A stretch of DNA of 64,000 bases from Gymnopus androsaceus JB14 (taxonomy: Eukaryota; Basidiomycota; Agaricomycetes; Agaricales; Omphalotaceae): the NCBI GenBank assembly GCA_009733575.1, contig ML769602.1, forward strand, positions 1 through 64,000, in the 5' to 3' direction. Under the pieces are notes generated by a model. The model was given only the letters and a program-made list of their open reading frames with translations. It made no database searches and was not told the origin of the DNA. How positions within the stretch are numbered: position 1 is the first letter of the stretch; each line of letters starts with the position of its first letter. Below are positions 46,638 through 57,571 of the stretch, piece after piece. The translations under genes were made by a program, and so were the position numbers.

Positions 46638-48173
46638 ATGAACATGGCTTCCACCTCAGAATCTCCAAATCATCCTTTGTACAATGTCTATGCCTCTCAA
46701 AGGCAGGCAAATAAATTTCGACGCAGCCTTGGGGGTGCTATGCGTATCAGCAAATCTTCTCGGCTTGCCCTCGCGCTCGCTTCTTTTGCAACAGTTCCGG
46801 TGACGTCTCTTCACTTGCAATATCCTTGGCCAAAGGAAATTACTATAAAAATTGGCGACGTTGATGCCGGTACTCTTTCTGCTCCTGCTCAGGATATCAT
46901 CATGCAGCACTCCACTCCATCTTCCTTCGGACGTGGAGAGGAGACTGTAATGGATGAATCGTATCGTAGGGGAAGAGAAATCGTCGCTGCGAACATTCAT
47001 CTTGGTGGCCCCAAGTTGGAAGAAGCTCTGAGCAACATATCCTTCCGCATTTCACAGGAGATGTTTTCCGGTCGACCCATCACGCTCAAATTATACAAGC
47101 TCGCAGTGTACGAGTCCGGAGGACACTTTGACTGGCACCGTGATAGCACCCATAGCGATACACACTCTGCGACGCTCCTTGTCTTCCTGAACACCGCATG
47201 GAGAGGGGGTGAATTGAAACTCAGGCATGGAGGGAAGAAAGTTTCGTTCAATACTCCTTTGGATGCTGTGGCGTTCTTCACGGACATGGAGCACAAGGTT
47301 ACCCCAATCACGGAGGGGGTGAGGCTAGTGCTGCAGTATGATGTGGATCTTGTACCTGGAGGTGTCGTCGAATTTGAGGACGGTGATGAATCATCGGATG
47401 AGAACGACTACACCGACGAAATCGATAATCATGGAGAGCTTGCTTTCTCCGAGAACCGAGTTATCCTGGAGTCCGATAGGGATGGCTTTCGCTATAATTC
47501 CTCCATGTACACCAAGAACCGACATACGTTTCGATCACGCATTGGTGAGACTGTCGACGCCTCCCTTGCACAACAGTTTCGTTTCTCAGATCATAGAAGA
47601 GATGCTTCCCAATCCAGGCGACACTCTGGCGTTCTCCTTGCATCATCTTTATCGAAAAGCAAGTATCCTTCCCGAGCTGTTGAAGGGCTGTGATATGGAG
47701 CTGTACGGTGCTTTGAAGAAATCAGGGTACTTTGAGGTTCGGTTGTATCCTATCGTTTTGGAGCATGAGTGGGATGGGTTTGATGATGGAGAGCCTTCTC
47801 ATGAATCGAATGCATATCGCGCGGATGCTGCAGGCATGAAGGATGATTGGTCCGATGAAGATGCTTCTGCTTCAGACTCGGATACAAAATCAGTCACCAA
47901 GAAGCGCTCAATTTCAGACAGTGGTTCGGATTCGGACGGTGATTCGGACAGCAAAATTGTGTATCATCTGGCGGATACATCTCCGCTGATCGAAATTAGC
48001 TCAGATGTACAGACTACAGGAAATGAACCTTTGAGCGGACAACAGCAGTAAGTCGATTCGATCTCCTATCCTCGTTTTTGTGTTTTACCTCATTCTCCTA
48101 ATACAGATACTTTGGAGGGGGGATTTTCGTAACTAGATTGGAGTCTGAGTCGAAGAGACAACGCACCGAATGA
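46638..48173 (+). CDS. 2OG-Fe(II) oxygenase, prolyl-hydroxylase-like, one frameshift
   Basis: Exon 46638-48047 and exon 48107-48173 (intron GTAAGT...ATACAG). The core reads KLAVYESGGHFDWHRDSTHSD with candidate iron ligands H167-x-D169. Then comes TLLVFLNTAWRGGELKLRHGG, then TDMEHKVTPITEGVRLVLQYDV with the distal H219 and the 2-oxoglutarate arginine R229. This is the P4Hc-type fold, expanded in agarics with unknown substrates. The C-terminal part continues in another frame from QIIEEMLPNPGDTLAFSLHH onward. The switch is explained by one extra T in TTT at 47577-47579. The C-terminus is acidic and then basic (ESESKRQR). If the extra T is real, the protein is cut off at about residue 351. Confidence 0.72.
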
Positions 48174-49256
48174 AGCTACAAGTACCGAGTATTTTCTAGC
48201 ACCTATGAAGCGGGGAGTCCGTTTAAAAACCATGAATCGAGATAAACAGTTCCTTCGGAAAATTCGCGGTCATTATTATAATATCTTCGTGGGACGCTCA
48301 TCTGAAGACAGATCTATTCCTCCAGAATTCATTTTCCTAAGCACTTCTCGTCGACAGGAGGCGCGCTATTGACCTCCAGCACCTGAAAAAGCAGGCTTTG
48401 GCGGTTACTATGACGCGCTTGTCGATATCTACAGCAGATTTGGATGCCGGGAATCTTTACAACAAGTTGCACTCTGCAAGTGCTTCTGTGAAGCAATCTT
48501 ACCCTACTCAATGCCCGAGTTCCTTCCCAACTTGAAATATACATGATATCGACAAATGTCTTTAACATGAACCGTAAGCATACCCATCCGAGCTCGACTC
48601 ACGGTTCGTACCGAGATAGAGCAGCGTCGATTCCACTGGCAACAGTGGGTGTTAATTGGTATCACTAGATAAGATAGGCTGGGACGGGGAGAGGAAGGTT
48701 GAGACTCAGAGGTAATCTGAGTCTCGAGATGGAAATATACAAGCAAACCTTAAAACAAAGATAATTGAGAGTTATGGCTGGGCTTGGCCCGCGCGGTGGG
48801 TATAAAAACGCCCGAGTTGCAATTGTGTACAGGCCACTGGAAACAGGGTAGGAGAATTGAAAACGCTGTGTATGAGTTGACATAGTATGACGCATAAGTC
48901 GTCTGGATGCGTTGGGAGTTCGTCGTTCGAGAAAGAGCGATATAACCCCATAGAAGCATAGTATCAATGAGGCTATTAAGAATTTTATTACATTCACATT
49001 CGTAGTAGTACTTAGATAAAGACTCTCAACGGCGCGGAGTGTATGGTGGTCAAGTGGAATGTCCGAAACTCCGTTCTTCCTGCTCATCCTGTCCCGACAT
49101 TTAGTATGTACTAGTCATAAAGCATAAGCACTACGGACAATTTACATGGCTACAAAATTTACCAAGCCAACGCATTCAACATGCATAAAGTAAGATAAAC
49201 CAATTTGTGCTGGGAGACGTATCATAAAGCATATTCAGTAGATCATGTAGCATTGC
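48174..49256. other. Intergenic, nothing recognised
   Basis: Holds a 140-codon minus-strand frame (49087-48665) with hydrophobic stretches but no signal I can tie to a family, and a few short frames. No gene is called. Confidence 0.45.
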
Positions 49257-51542
49257 CTAGGAAAGAACCTTTTTCCCCAATAAAGCATCCTTCGCACTCT
49301 TTCCCCCCTTTGCTTTGACGACTTTGCCCTTCTTCTTCTCGCCAGGGGCATCACTCCTCTTCTGCTTGAGCTCTTCCTTGCTCAATGCCGGAGCCTGCTC
49401 TGCAACCTTGGTCTTTTTACTCTTCTTCTTCGTCTCCGGCGCTTTGGCTGACGGAGCCTCCACACCAGGAGTATCATCGATGGCCATAGCTTCGTCTCGT
49501 GCGGCAGCGCATCTACTGACTTTTTCGCCTTCTTCTCTTTCTTTCCCTTCTTCACCTCCGTTTCCGCAGCAGCAGCGCTCTGCTCCTCAACGACAGCTTC
49601 ATTCGACTTTTTCTCCTTCTTCTTCTTCTGCTTGGGCGCCTCGTCCGTCTCGTCCACTAAGACTTCAGCCGCAGCATCTGACTTTCTCTTCTTCTCCTTC
49701 TTCGAAGAGCTCTTCTCTGCAGACTCGGAAACAAGTGCAGCAGCTGCAGCCGAAAGAATCTCTCCGACGCCAGCCTCGTCAGCAGCGACGGACTGTTTCT
49801 TCTTCTTTTTCGGAACTTCAGTCGAAGTCGAGTCCTTGGCCTCCGCAGCGGCGCTCTTTTTGGGAGAAGAAGCAGAACCAGCATCGGCAGAGGGAGCTGA
49901 GACAGTAGCAGCAGCCTCGGACGTACGGGCCTTCTTGGACTTTTTCACCGAGACGGAATCCACGACGGGGGTAGGAGCAGGTTCAACGACACCCTCAGCT
50001 GCGGCTGCAGCTTTCTTTCCCTTCCCCTTCTTTCCAGCAGGATCAACGACAGGAGTGGGCGCGATGACAGGAGCAGGTTCGACGATGCCCTCAGCTGCAG
50101 CTTTCTTTCCTTTCTTCTTCTTAGGAGTAGGATTCTCGGAAGCAGCATCCACAGCAGGTATGACCGGCTCAACCGTGGACTTTTGCTTCGTCGATGATTT
50201 TTGGGACTGAGTAGCAGTAGGGACGGCAACTACAGCCTTTTTGGTTGCGGCAGGCGTGTTGGCAGGTGTAGGAGCTCCGGGTGCCAAAGCTTTTTTCGTT
50301 TTCGGTTTCGAAAGAGACTCTGGCAATGCAGAAATCGTGTCGTCTGAGGACAAAGGTTTTTTGGCGGGTGTGGATATGGATTTTTTCGATGTAGGAATGG
50401 CTCCATCGGAGCTCTTGGACTTTTTCTTCGGCTTTTCAACTTCTTCGTCAACTTCGTCCGAATCCGCAACACGCTTCTTCCCTTTCTTTGACGACTGGCC
50501 CGCTGCAGGAGAATCACTCTTTTCGTCATCACCATCCATTTCCACATCTTCGGCGACGTCAATGTCATCGCTGTCCATATCTTCGTCTTCGTCCTCATCC
50601 TCTGCAGTCAACCCGGCCCAGCGACCATTTTCCTCATCGTCCAGTGAACAACTCCAGACTGGTAAGTTGACGCTGTCGTTCGTTTTGATTCCAAGAGCTC
50701 TGTATATTGCTCCAACCACCATTGATTTTCGCAGCGATGGCTGGAAGAGCGGTTTTGATGTTGGCAAGAACGTGCGCAGGTTTTTGTGAAAATCTACCGA
50801 CTTTTATTGAACTGTAGACGTGTTTGAGTGTTGGCGGCACAAAGACTGGTCTAATAAAAACTTACATGGAGGTTCCACGGACGTTAGGCATATAGGTCGA
50901 GTTGATTGCTTGCTCCAGTTCTTCCTTCACTTTCTTGCGGCTCAGATTAACGGGGATGGGTTGCCTACACGAGAATTGATAGTCAGCACAATCGAAATTA
51001 CAATAAAAGTAGAACGTCCATACTTTTTTGCCTGGAAGAATTTCGATCCAAGGAGTTTGGGAAGGAGAGGAAGAATTCGGTCGTCTGCGAGGAACAACCC
51101 ATGTTCTTTCAACAGAACTCGGCGATTCTCGAAAGCCTTGTGTTTTCCTTTCAGTTTTTCGAGACCTACGACCTTATGAATGAATTTGATATCGTTGTCC
51201 GCAATCATATCCTTGTATGTTCTCTGTGGGTCTTTCGTGAACAAGCAGATGGACTCTTTACGAGGATCGACAATTGGGTGAGCAACCGGTCTGCATTAAA
51301 GATCAGGTTTAATTTAAAGAGCATATATAATAGAATACTTACATCCTGAACACTTTAAGCCCGTTTTCTTTTGGCTGCTGCTTCAGTCCGATAGTTAACC
51401 AAAACCACGGTTCTGTCGCCGGTAAAAGTTCAGTTTCGGCCTTTTTCGCCATGAATTTTGAGACATGTGCGTGGAGGCTGTCAATAGCACGCTTGCATTG
51501 TGCAACAGAAACACGGTCGTCTATCTTTTCCTCTTGTGCCAT
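49257..51542 (-). CDS. Ribosomal L1-domain ribosome-biogenesis protein (Cic1/Utp30-like), two frameshifts
   Basis: Four exons: 51542-51343, 51290-51024, 50964-50866 and 50811-49257. The L1 domain includes PHPIVDPRKESICLFTKDP-like and ADNDIKFIHKVVGLEKLKG, then GLFLADDRILPLLPKLLG and FFQAKKQPIPVNL, and lastly VGRFSQKPAHVLANIKTALPA. This matches nucleolar L1-domain proteins needed for large-subunit pre-rRNA processing. A very long acidic then Lys/Ala-rich tail follows (about 400 residues of KKKKGKKAAAEG-type repeats), typical of nucleolar proteins. Single-base frame breaks occur near 50691-50702 (after NIQS, before GIKTN) and near 49495-49515 (before DEAMAIDD). Because such a gene should be needed for growth, these may be sequence errors. 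Pieces of this gene were copied to 29.7 and 36.0 kb. Confidence 0.75.
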
Positions 51543-51714
51543 GGCGGAGATGGTGGTTGGAAGAAAAGTGAAATTTGACGCCGGAAAAAAATGAGCGCCA
51601 TTCTTCTCGGCGCTAGTTTTATGGACAGCTTAAAACAGCAAGTACTTTCTAGGATAACTTGAAAGGCCGTATAATTACAAAAATTGATACAAAGATACAG
51701 TAATGGACTTCAAA

Positions 51715-52978
51715 TCAAGCGCTGGAACGTTCTTCTAGCGTTGCTCGATTGAAACGAGACATGATCGCTCTGAAGGTACGATGAGAAACCACCCCTCCCA
51801 GCGTATCATAGTTGAACTGACGAGCATAGTCGGTATTAGCAACAGTCGGCCTAGAAAGATACCCAACCCTAACCAGCTTCCGCATATCCTCCAACCATGG
51901 CACAAACTGGATAAAACGCCCCGTAACAGGAGCGTACCACGTATCCTCCAAAAGAATATCGTTCGTTTTGAACTGATAGACTTGGGCCAGTGAGCCCTCG
52001 AACCATGACTGAAACGGACTAGTTTTCGGTTCGAGCTTGGTGCCATTGTATTGGCACGCGATACAGAGGATAGTGTAAAACAGAGACTCTAGATCATGCC
52101 TGTACAATGCTTTTTTCCCGCCTGTCCAAGTGGGTGCAAGGACATCGAGGGCCATGAAAGGTTTAGTACCGAGTCGATGATCTACGAGAGGATCACTAGT
52201 GATCTCTGACAATTTGCAAGCTAGGTCAAAGTCATTCAAGACGCCGTAGATTCGACTTCGATGCTTTCTGAACATGATGTTGCCTACGCTAATGTCGCGA
52301 TGTAGAATATGAGCGTGCTCATAAAGCCATCGGTGGCCTGTAGCACAAATGGAATGTTGGTCCGGAAGTCAGGATAATGGAGTAACAGAGGACTCACATT
52401 GGAAGACATCATAGAGAACTTGAGCGTATTCCTTGGGGCCCTTCAAATCCTGTATGGGAAAAAGCCTTTCCTGAACTGAAATTTGGACAACTCGATGTTT
52501 GCTTTGCGGTTCTACAAACTCTGTCAGCAACTCTTTCAATGTTTCGAGCTCACCGATTCTAGAATCAAGTTTCATCTCCGAGCCATACACTTTCCACTTT
52601 TCCGAAGAGACAAGTCTCGGCAAATGTATCGTAACCCAACCGTGTTCAGGCTGCTGAGCCGCTACGCACCTAGCATGATCGATAAAAACAGTCCTCCTGT
52701 GTTCTACCAGCGCTCGCGAAGCAGATCTTCAAAACGAACCGCTTGCCTTTCCAGTCGCAGCGTCTCGGAACGCAAGAATGACATAGGCACTCGATCGCTG
52801 CAATGATCGTACCGAAACCAGTAATACTATGAGTGTGGAAGAGGATTCGAGCCACACGAACGACTCTTTCACCAGTGCTGAGCGTGTATGTGCAACCAAT
52901 TAATTGCGCTAAGAGGTTTGCTGGGGAAAGCGAGGAAACGTTAATGCATCTTTGGGAAGGAAAGCTAGGAATCGGCAT
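51715..52978 (-). CDS. Short FunK1-type kinase, one frameshift
   Basis: Two exons, 52978-52399 and 52337-51715, with the same intron position before the catalytic exon as the 811-aa kinase. The N-lobe has CDWKGKRFVLKI and HGWVTIHLPRL. The catalytic loop is ILHRDISVGNIM, and the DFG position reads LNDFDLA, followed by YRHDLESLFYTI. The regular N-terminal ~350 residues are absent, so this is a truncated family member of about 400 aa. An extra G near 52690-52699 puts the two halves of the first exon in different frames. Divergence from the 30-kb kinase is much greater than between units A and B, so it is an older paralogue. Confidence 0.7.
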
Positions 52979-53211
52979 GATAGATGATGAGGGTGGCAAG
53001 TGAAAGGAACGAATATTAAAAGACACGGACGCGTAAATAGACCATTGTCATGCGGATGTCACTTGATTGCCACTACTTGGCCCTTGGGCCAGTCGCGTTA
53101 CGAGCATGTCAAATTCAAATCCGGACGCGCCATTGTGAAGCAAAACACGGGATATACGCGTGACTGACCCATATATAAATGTAAAACAACACCACATAGA
53201 GGGCATTTGTA

Positions 53212-55057
53212 TTATTTTCCTTCTCCGCATCGAGATAATGTGAAGCCCTCATATCCTCTGTCTGCAACCCCAGTAATAACATCAACATAGTTCTTTATCC
53301 CGCCAGAGTAGTTCAGAGGTTCAATGACTTTGCCTGGGATATTGGCCCCCACATACCACGACTTTGCCTTGTTATTCAGTAATCGAGAACCCATATCCAT
53401 GACAGCTGTACGCCATTCAGCTTCAGCTGCAGTTGTGGCATAAATGGATGTCCATTCGTTCGCCTTCATGTGTTCGATGCATCGAACAATCCAATCTCCT
53501 TGGATTTCCTGTGCGAGGAATATTATTCGTCAATCTCGAACGTTGTAAGAAATAGCAGAGACGTACAATACAACAGGTGCCGTTCGAGAAAGCAGTTGGA
53601 GCCTGTGGACCGTATGTGAAGAACATATTTGGGAAATTAACGCTAGTCATTCCAAGATTTGTGTATACTCCGTTGGCCCATTTCTCAGCAATCGAAACTC
53701 CATCTACACCTCGAATATCAATTTGCGTGAGGCTTCCTGTGATGCTGTCGAAACCCGTTGCCAACACCAAGACATCGAGTTCATGTTCGACACCGTCCTC
53801 CGTCAGAATCCCCTTGTTCGTCATTCCAGATATCCCGCATTCATTGAGGTCAACTAAGGTAACGTTTGGTTGATTGAAGACTTCATAATATGACTAGCTT
53901 TGGCGTGAGCACAGCTAGTATGAATCAAGTTTGGAGAACAAACCTGCTCCAACGCAGGCCGCTTTGCTCCGACGGGATGTGGAGGGATGGTCGGCGCAAG
54001 TTTCTCTTGTAATTTCGAATCGTGTATTCGTAACCTGACCTTATCCCTCCAGAAATTGTACATCTCACGATTGGCGTCCTCGTTGATTGCACAATCATTA
54101 TAATTAGATACTGCAAAATTGAATCCGCCTTGAGCCCAAAGATCTTCCCAAAACAAAAGGCGCTCTTCGGGTGTAGCAGAGAATAGAGGCTTTGGATACG
54201 AATCAATTAGCAGACCAGCTAACGTGGAGCATGATTAGCATACATTTGAACGGTTATAGAGCTCTTACTGGCAGTCTGCAAGCGACGTCGAAACATCGTA
54301 GGATATAGCGCTTTCTGCTGCGCCTGTACCCCCGCATCTAAGACCTTTTGCCGCATTGGGAGCGCGATGTTTGGTGTGCGTTGAAAGACGGTGAGGTAAG
54401 CTACCTCGGGTCCAACCTCCTGTATAACTTGAACTGCTGTTGCGCCAGTTCCAATGACACCGACCCGCTTGTTCTTCACATCCACACCTTCCTGTGGCCA
54501 TTGCGAAGAGTGGTAGCAGATCCCCTCGAACTTCTCTAGCCCATTGAAATCTGGGGTATAAGATTTGGCGGCAAAACCAACAGCCAGCACGAGGAAACGA
54601 GGGCGGACTACGAGCCGACCTTCCGTCGTTACTATCCACCGATCTGTCTGTTGATCGAAACGGGCAGCAACTACCCTGGTATTGAAAGAGACGTCCTTCT
54701 TGACGTCGAGCTTCCTATCGACATACTGAAAGTATTCCAGCAGTTCCTTTCGACCAGGATAACCCTCCTTCCACGCCCAGTCTTGCCATAACTCCGGAAT
54801 TGAAAGCTGATAGATTGTATGGACCGTGTCTACACGAGCTCCTGGATACGCATTATGATACCAAACACCTCCAAGATCGGGTGCAGCTTCAAATATTCTC
54901 ACAGAATAACCGAGCTTTCGATAATGATAAAGCTGGTATATGCCTGAAATTCCACGCCATTCAGTACTGGCTAGAGGCGACTAGTACAGTATAAATTACC
55001 TGAAAAGCCCGCTCCAACCACCAGTACGTCCAGCTCGGTATCCTGGAGTTTCACCAT
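53212..55057 (-). CDS. Baeyer-Villiger-type flavin monooxygenase, 543 aa
   Basis: Five exons: 55057-55000, 54943-54269, 54218-53944, 53893-53567 and 53508-53212. All frames agree. The FAD Rossmann motif is G15-A-G17-F-S-G20. The Baeyer-Villiger fingerprint FxGxxxHxxxWP is complete at F158-G160-H164-W168-P169 (FEGICYHSSQWP). The second (NADPH) Rossmann motif is near 181-189 (GVIGTGATA). C-terminal family blocks include YEVFNQPNV, VLATGFDSITG and KSWYVGANIPGK. These enzymes insert oxygen next to a carbonyl to form esters or lactones using NADPH and O2. The substrate is unknown. The length is normal for cyclohexanone-monooxygenase relatives. The gene is intact. An alpha/beta hydrolase starts 1.3 kb away on the other strand. 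Confidence 0.9.
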
Positions 55058-56325
55058 TGAAGTAATGTTATCTAGTGCGTACCTACCTCAAGAGGCCTTA
55101 TAAGGGTGAGCCGTGGAAATCCATAACCCCCCAGAAGCTCCTACTGAACCTTGTCCGGCCTGACTAAATGACGTCGACGCTATGATTTTAACTGACGAGA
55201 AGATAAAATTGGAGTGCTCCGTGCAAGATACGCGATGATAAAAATATGAATCCACACGGCGGAAATTAGATTGAATGAATCTTAGTAGCTCGAGAGAAGC
55301 CTTTCCCTTCCTTGTGACCTCGTTGAATCTCACCGAAATCAGTTGCTCAGACGTGATTGTAAACCTAAACGTCGGGACTCGGGATCCTATCACGCGTAAA
55401 TCAGGTGAGAACTAAAAATTCACGCGCTTGTGGCGTGGGACCCTTCTTCTCCATTTATGGAGGTTTTTTTTTGGCGCCGTGTAGGTATCCTTCTAACCAA
55501 CAAAGACGGCGTTTTCGTCGCTGCTCCTGGGGCTTGGGCCAATCACGCGAAGATCTAGGAGGGCACAGGTGCAGCCCTAAATCAGCGGCTTACACGTCTA
55601 GATCTTGGCATCGATTTCCCGCAATGCCTTCAAAGTTCAACCCAGATTGTCATCTGCATACCTGTGACAGACTTCCATTCCCCGCTGAGGCCTCTTCGCC
55701 TCCGTCGACTTGCAGGAGCGAGTCATGATCTCTTGCAGGCCTATTTATCGAATAAACACGTTTAGGGAGCTAAAGAGACATGCGTCTTGGAAGCAGAACC
55801 ATTCCAAGGACGTGTTCCATTTATAAATTTTCATAAATCCGTCACTCCTGCGCTTGCCCTTCCCGTGTGGTGAATATAGTTTGGTATTGCCTGGTATGTA
55901 TGGCTCCCAGATTTCGACGCTGGTTTCGCACAATGCGGATTTTTTCGATTGCACACGGAGCTGCCGGGAGAGTACTCGTTTCCGACTTGCATGTAATTAG
56001 GCTTTTGCGATTACCACAATATCGCCATGAAGAGCAGGCGGCTTCGTGCTAAGTAGTAGTACGGAGGTCATGCATCATGCGCATCACGAGCCATGCTCAT
56101 TGCCTAGTCTAGGCAAACCCAATGCAACACTTTCAATGATGATGCTCTCTGTGTAATTCTTTTACACCTCTAGGTCGTTCGCCCACTGACAAGAAATAGA
56201 GGCCCAAGCGTGCGAAGTTCTTCCGGCTTTGTCGGTTAGGTTATACCGACCAATGTCTTTCACGTTCGCTATGCAATGGACAGCACTCTTCCCTAATCGT
56301 CGTTTACTGTCCAAGACTTGACGGA
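55058..56325. promoter_or_regulatory. Divergent intergenic region between monooxygenase and hydrolase
   Basis: 1.27 kb hold the promoters of two divergent genes. Several frames of about 60-107 codons overlap here without family resemblance. No clear core-promoter motif stands out. Confidence 0.35.
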
Positions 56326-57571
56326 ATGGCAATTGTTATGTCTGACCGCGTATCCAAGAAACTGCTCGTTCCCCATTCCGCTGACCCTGGCTGCTCAATT
56401 GTGGGTGTCTTGGAGCAGCTCTCAGAAGCTAAACCCTGTCATGGTCGTAAAATTGCTTTGGTACGTGCTGTATACGGATATCCTTGTACTTTCGCTCATC
56501 CCTGTAAGACAGATTCTCCATGGCGCAGCAGGGTTGGTGAAACGCTTCTAGCTGCTATTACCAGATCTTAAGAATTGAATATTGAATAGCCACAAGGACT
56601 ACTTGTTTCTGAAACGTCTCGCCCTCCGTCTTCCCATGGATTCCTTCCGTTTTGATTTTCGGTAAGTTTTCTTCACTGCTTTGATAAATACCACCTCTCA
56701 ACTGCACCGAAAGGGGTAACCATGAGACGCCGGGAGTTTGGAGGCAAGGGGGCCTTGCTGATGACCTCGAAGATCTCTGCGCAGTTGTAGAATTCCTCAA
56801 GGTCAACTATGGTAAACCTTTTATCTCCCAAGTCCAAATGTTACTAACCATGACTCACTAGGCTATGTTGTTGATTTCATTGTCGGTCACTCGCGTGGTT
56901 CAATTGTGTCGTTTCGTTGGATCTGCACCTCACCAGAAGGAGCTAACATATCGGGCTTTGTCAATGCTTCAGGGAGATATCGGATGAAAGTGCGTTGTAT
57001 TGAACCTTTAACAGCTCCGAATTTAATTTCCGCTTTAGAAACTGCTTGGTGTGCAATGTCATATACCCTTAAGGTTGCCCGAATAACTTTCGTCGATAGA
57101 AAGAGACGATGTTAAGCAATGGCAACAAACTATTGCCGCGGATGGTCATCACGCTTGGTCCCCTACGGTAGCTCGGAAAAAGGTGTCCTTCAAAATCTAT
57201 GCCGAGGATCTGACGAACTTTGTAAACTGGGATACCTCGTTGGTCTGGGAGGCATTTCCCGCGTTTCCTGATGTTTTGACCATTCACGGCTTGTCAGACC
57301 AAGCTGTCCCTCCGTAAGTCCCAATCATTCTTCCCGCCTTGTACCCTGATTCTACTATCCCTCTTCAAGGTATGATGCTATCATTTACGCGCGCGCTTTG
57401 AGTGAGAGACAACCGGGAACCCACAATCTTCACTTGATGGAGGATGCAGATCACAATTTTACAGGGCGTCAGGACGAAGTAGTGGATATTATTTTAGAAT
57501 GGTGGGACAAGCGAAACCAACGCGCTCTAAAGTCCGGTATCTGGATGGCGGGGATCAGAGGAAAGCTCTAG
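56326..57571 (+). CDS. Alpha/beta hydrolase, 283 aa
   Basis: Exons 56326-56460, 56513-56532, 56590-56661, 56714-56811, 56862-56989, 57117-57313 and 57370-57571. The oxyanion region is ILHGAAGHKDYLF, and RFDFRGNHET follows. The nucleophile elbow is G117-H-S119-R-G121 in VVDFIVGHSRGS. The acid is probably in LTIHGLSDQAVP, and the base His in EDADHNFTG. This matches a fungal family of small cytosolic serine hydrolases related to feruloyl/cinnamoyl-type esterases; the true substrate is unknown. The stretch around 56990-57116 is uncertain. One long intron keeps the frame, but relatives have about 20 more residues there, so a small exon with a frameshift could be missed. Confidence 0.75.

Noticed and set aside
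47100..47170. The first HxD (H163-F-D165) as the iron site of the 2OG oxygenase
   Set aside because: H167-R-D169 fits the YxxGxxxxxHxD spacing of prolyl-hydroxylase-like enzymes better, although the first pair cannot be fully excluded.
48665..49087. 140-aa minus-strand ORF as a membrane protein gene
   Set aside because: The hydrophobic stretches are not arranged as regular helices, I know no family like it, and overlapping frames are equally open.
49632..50210. Plus-strand 192-aa and neighbouring long open frames over 49.3-50.8 kb
   Set aside because: These are shadows of the Lys/Ala-rich low-complexity tail of the L1-domain gene on the minus strand.
54219..54902. A separate 227-aa flavoprotein ending at 54219
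   Set aside because: It reads through a GT-AG intron. With the intron removed the frame continues into the rest of the monooxygenase.
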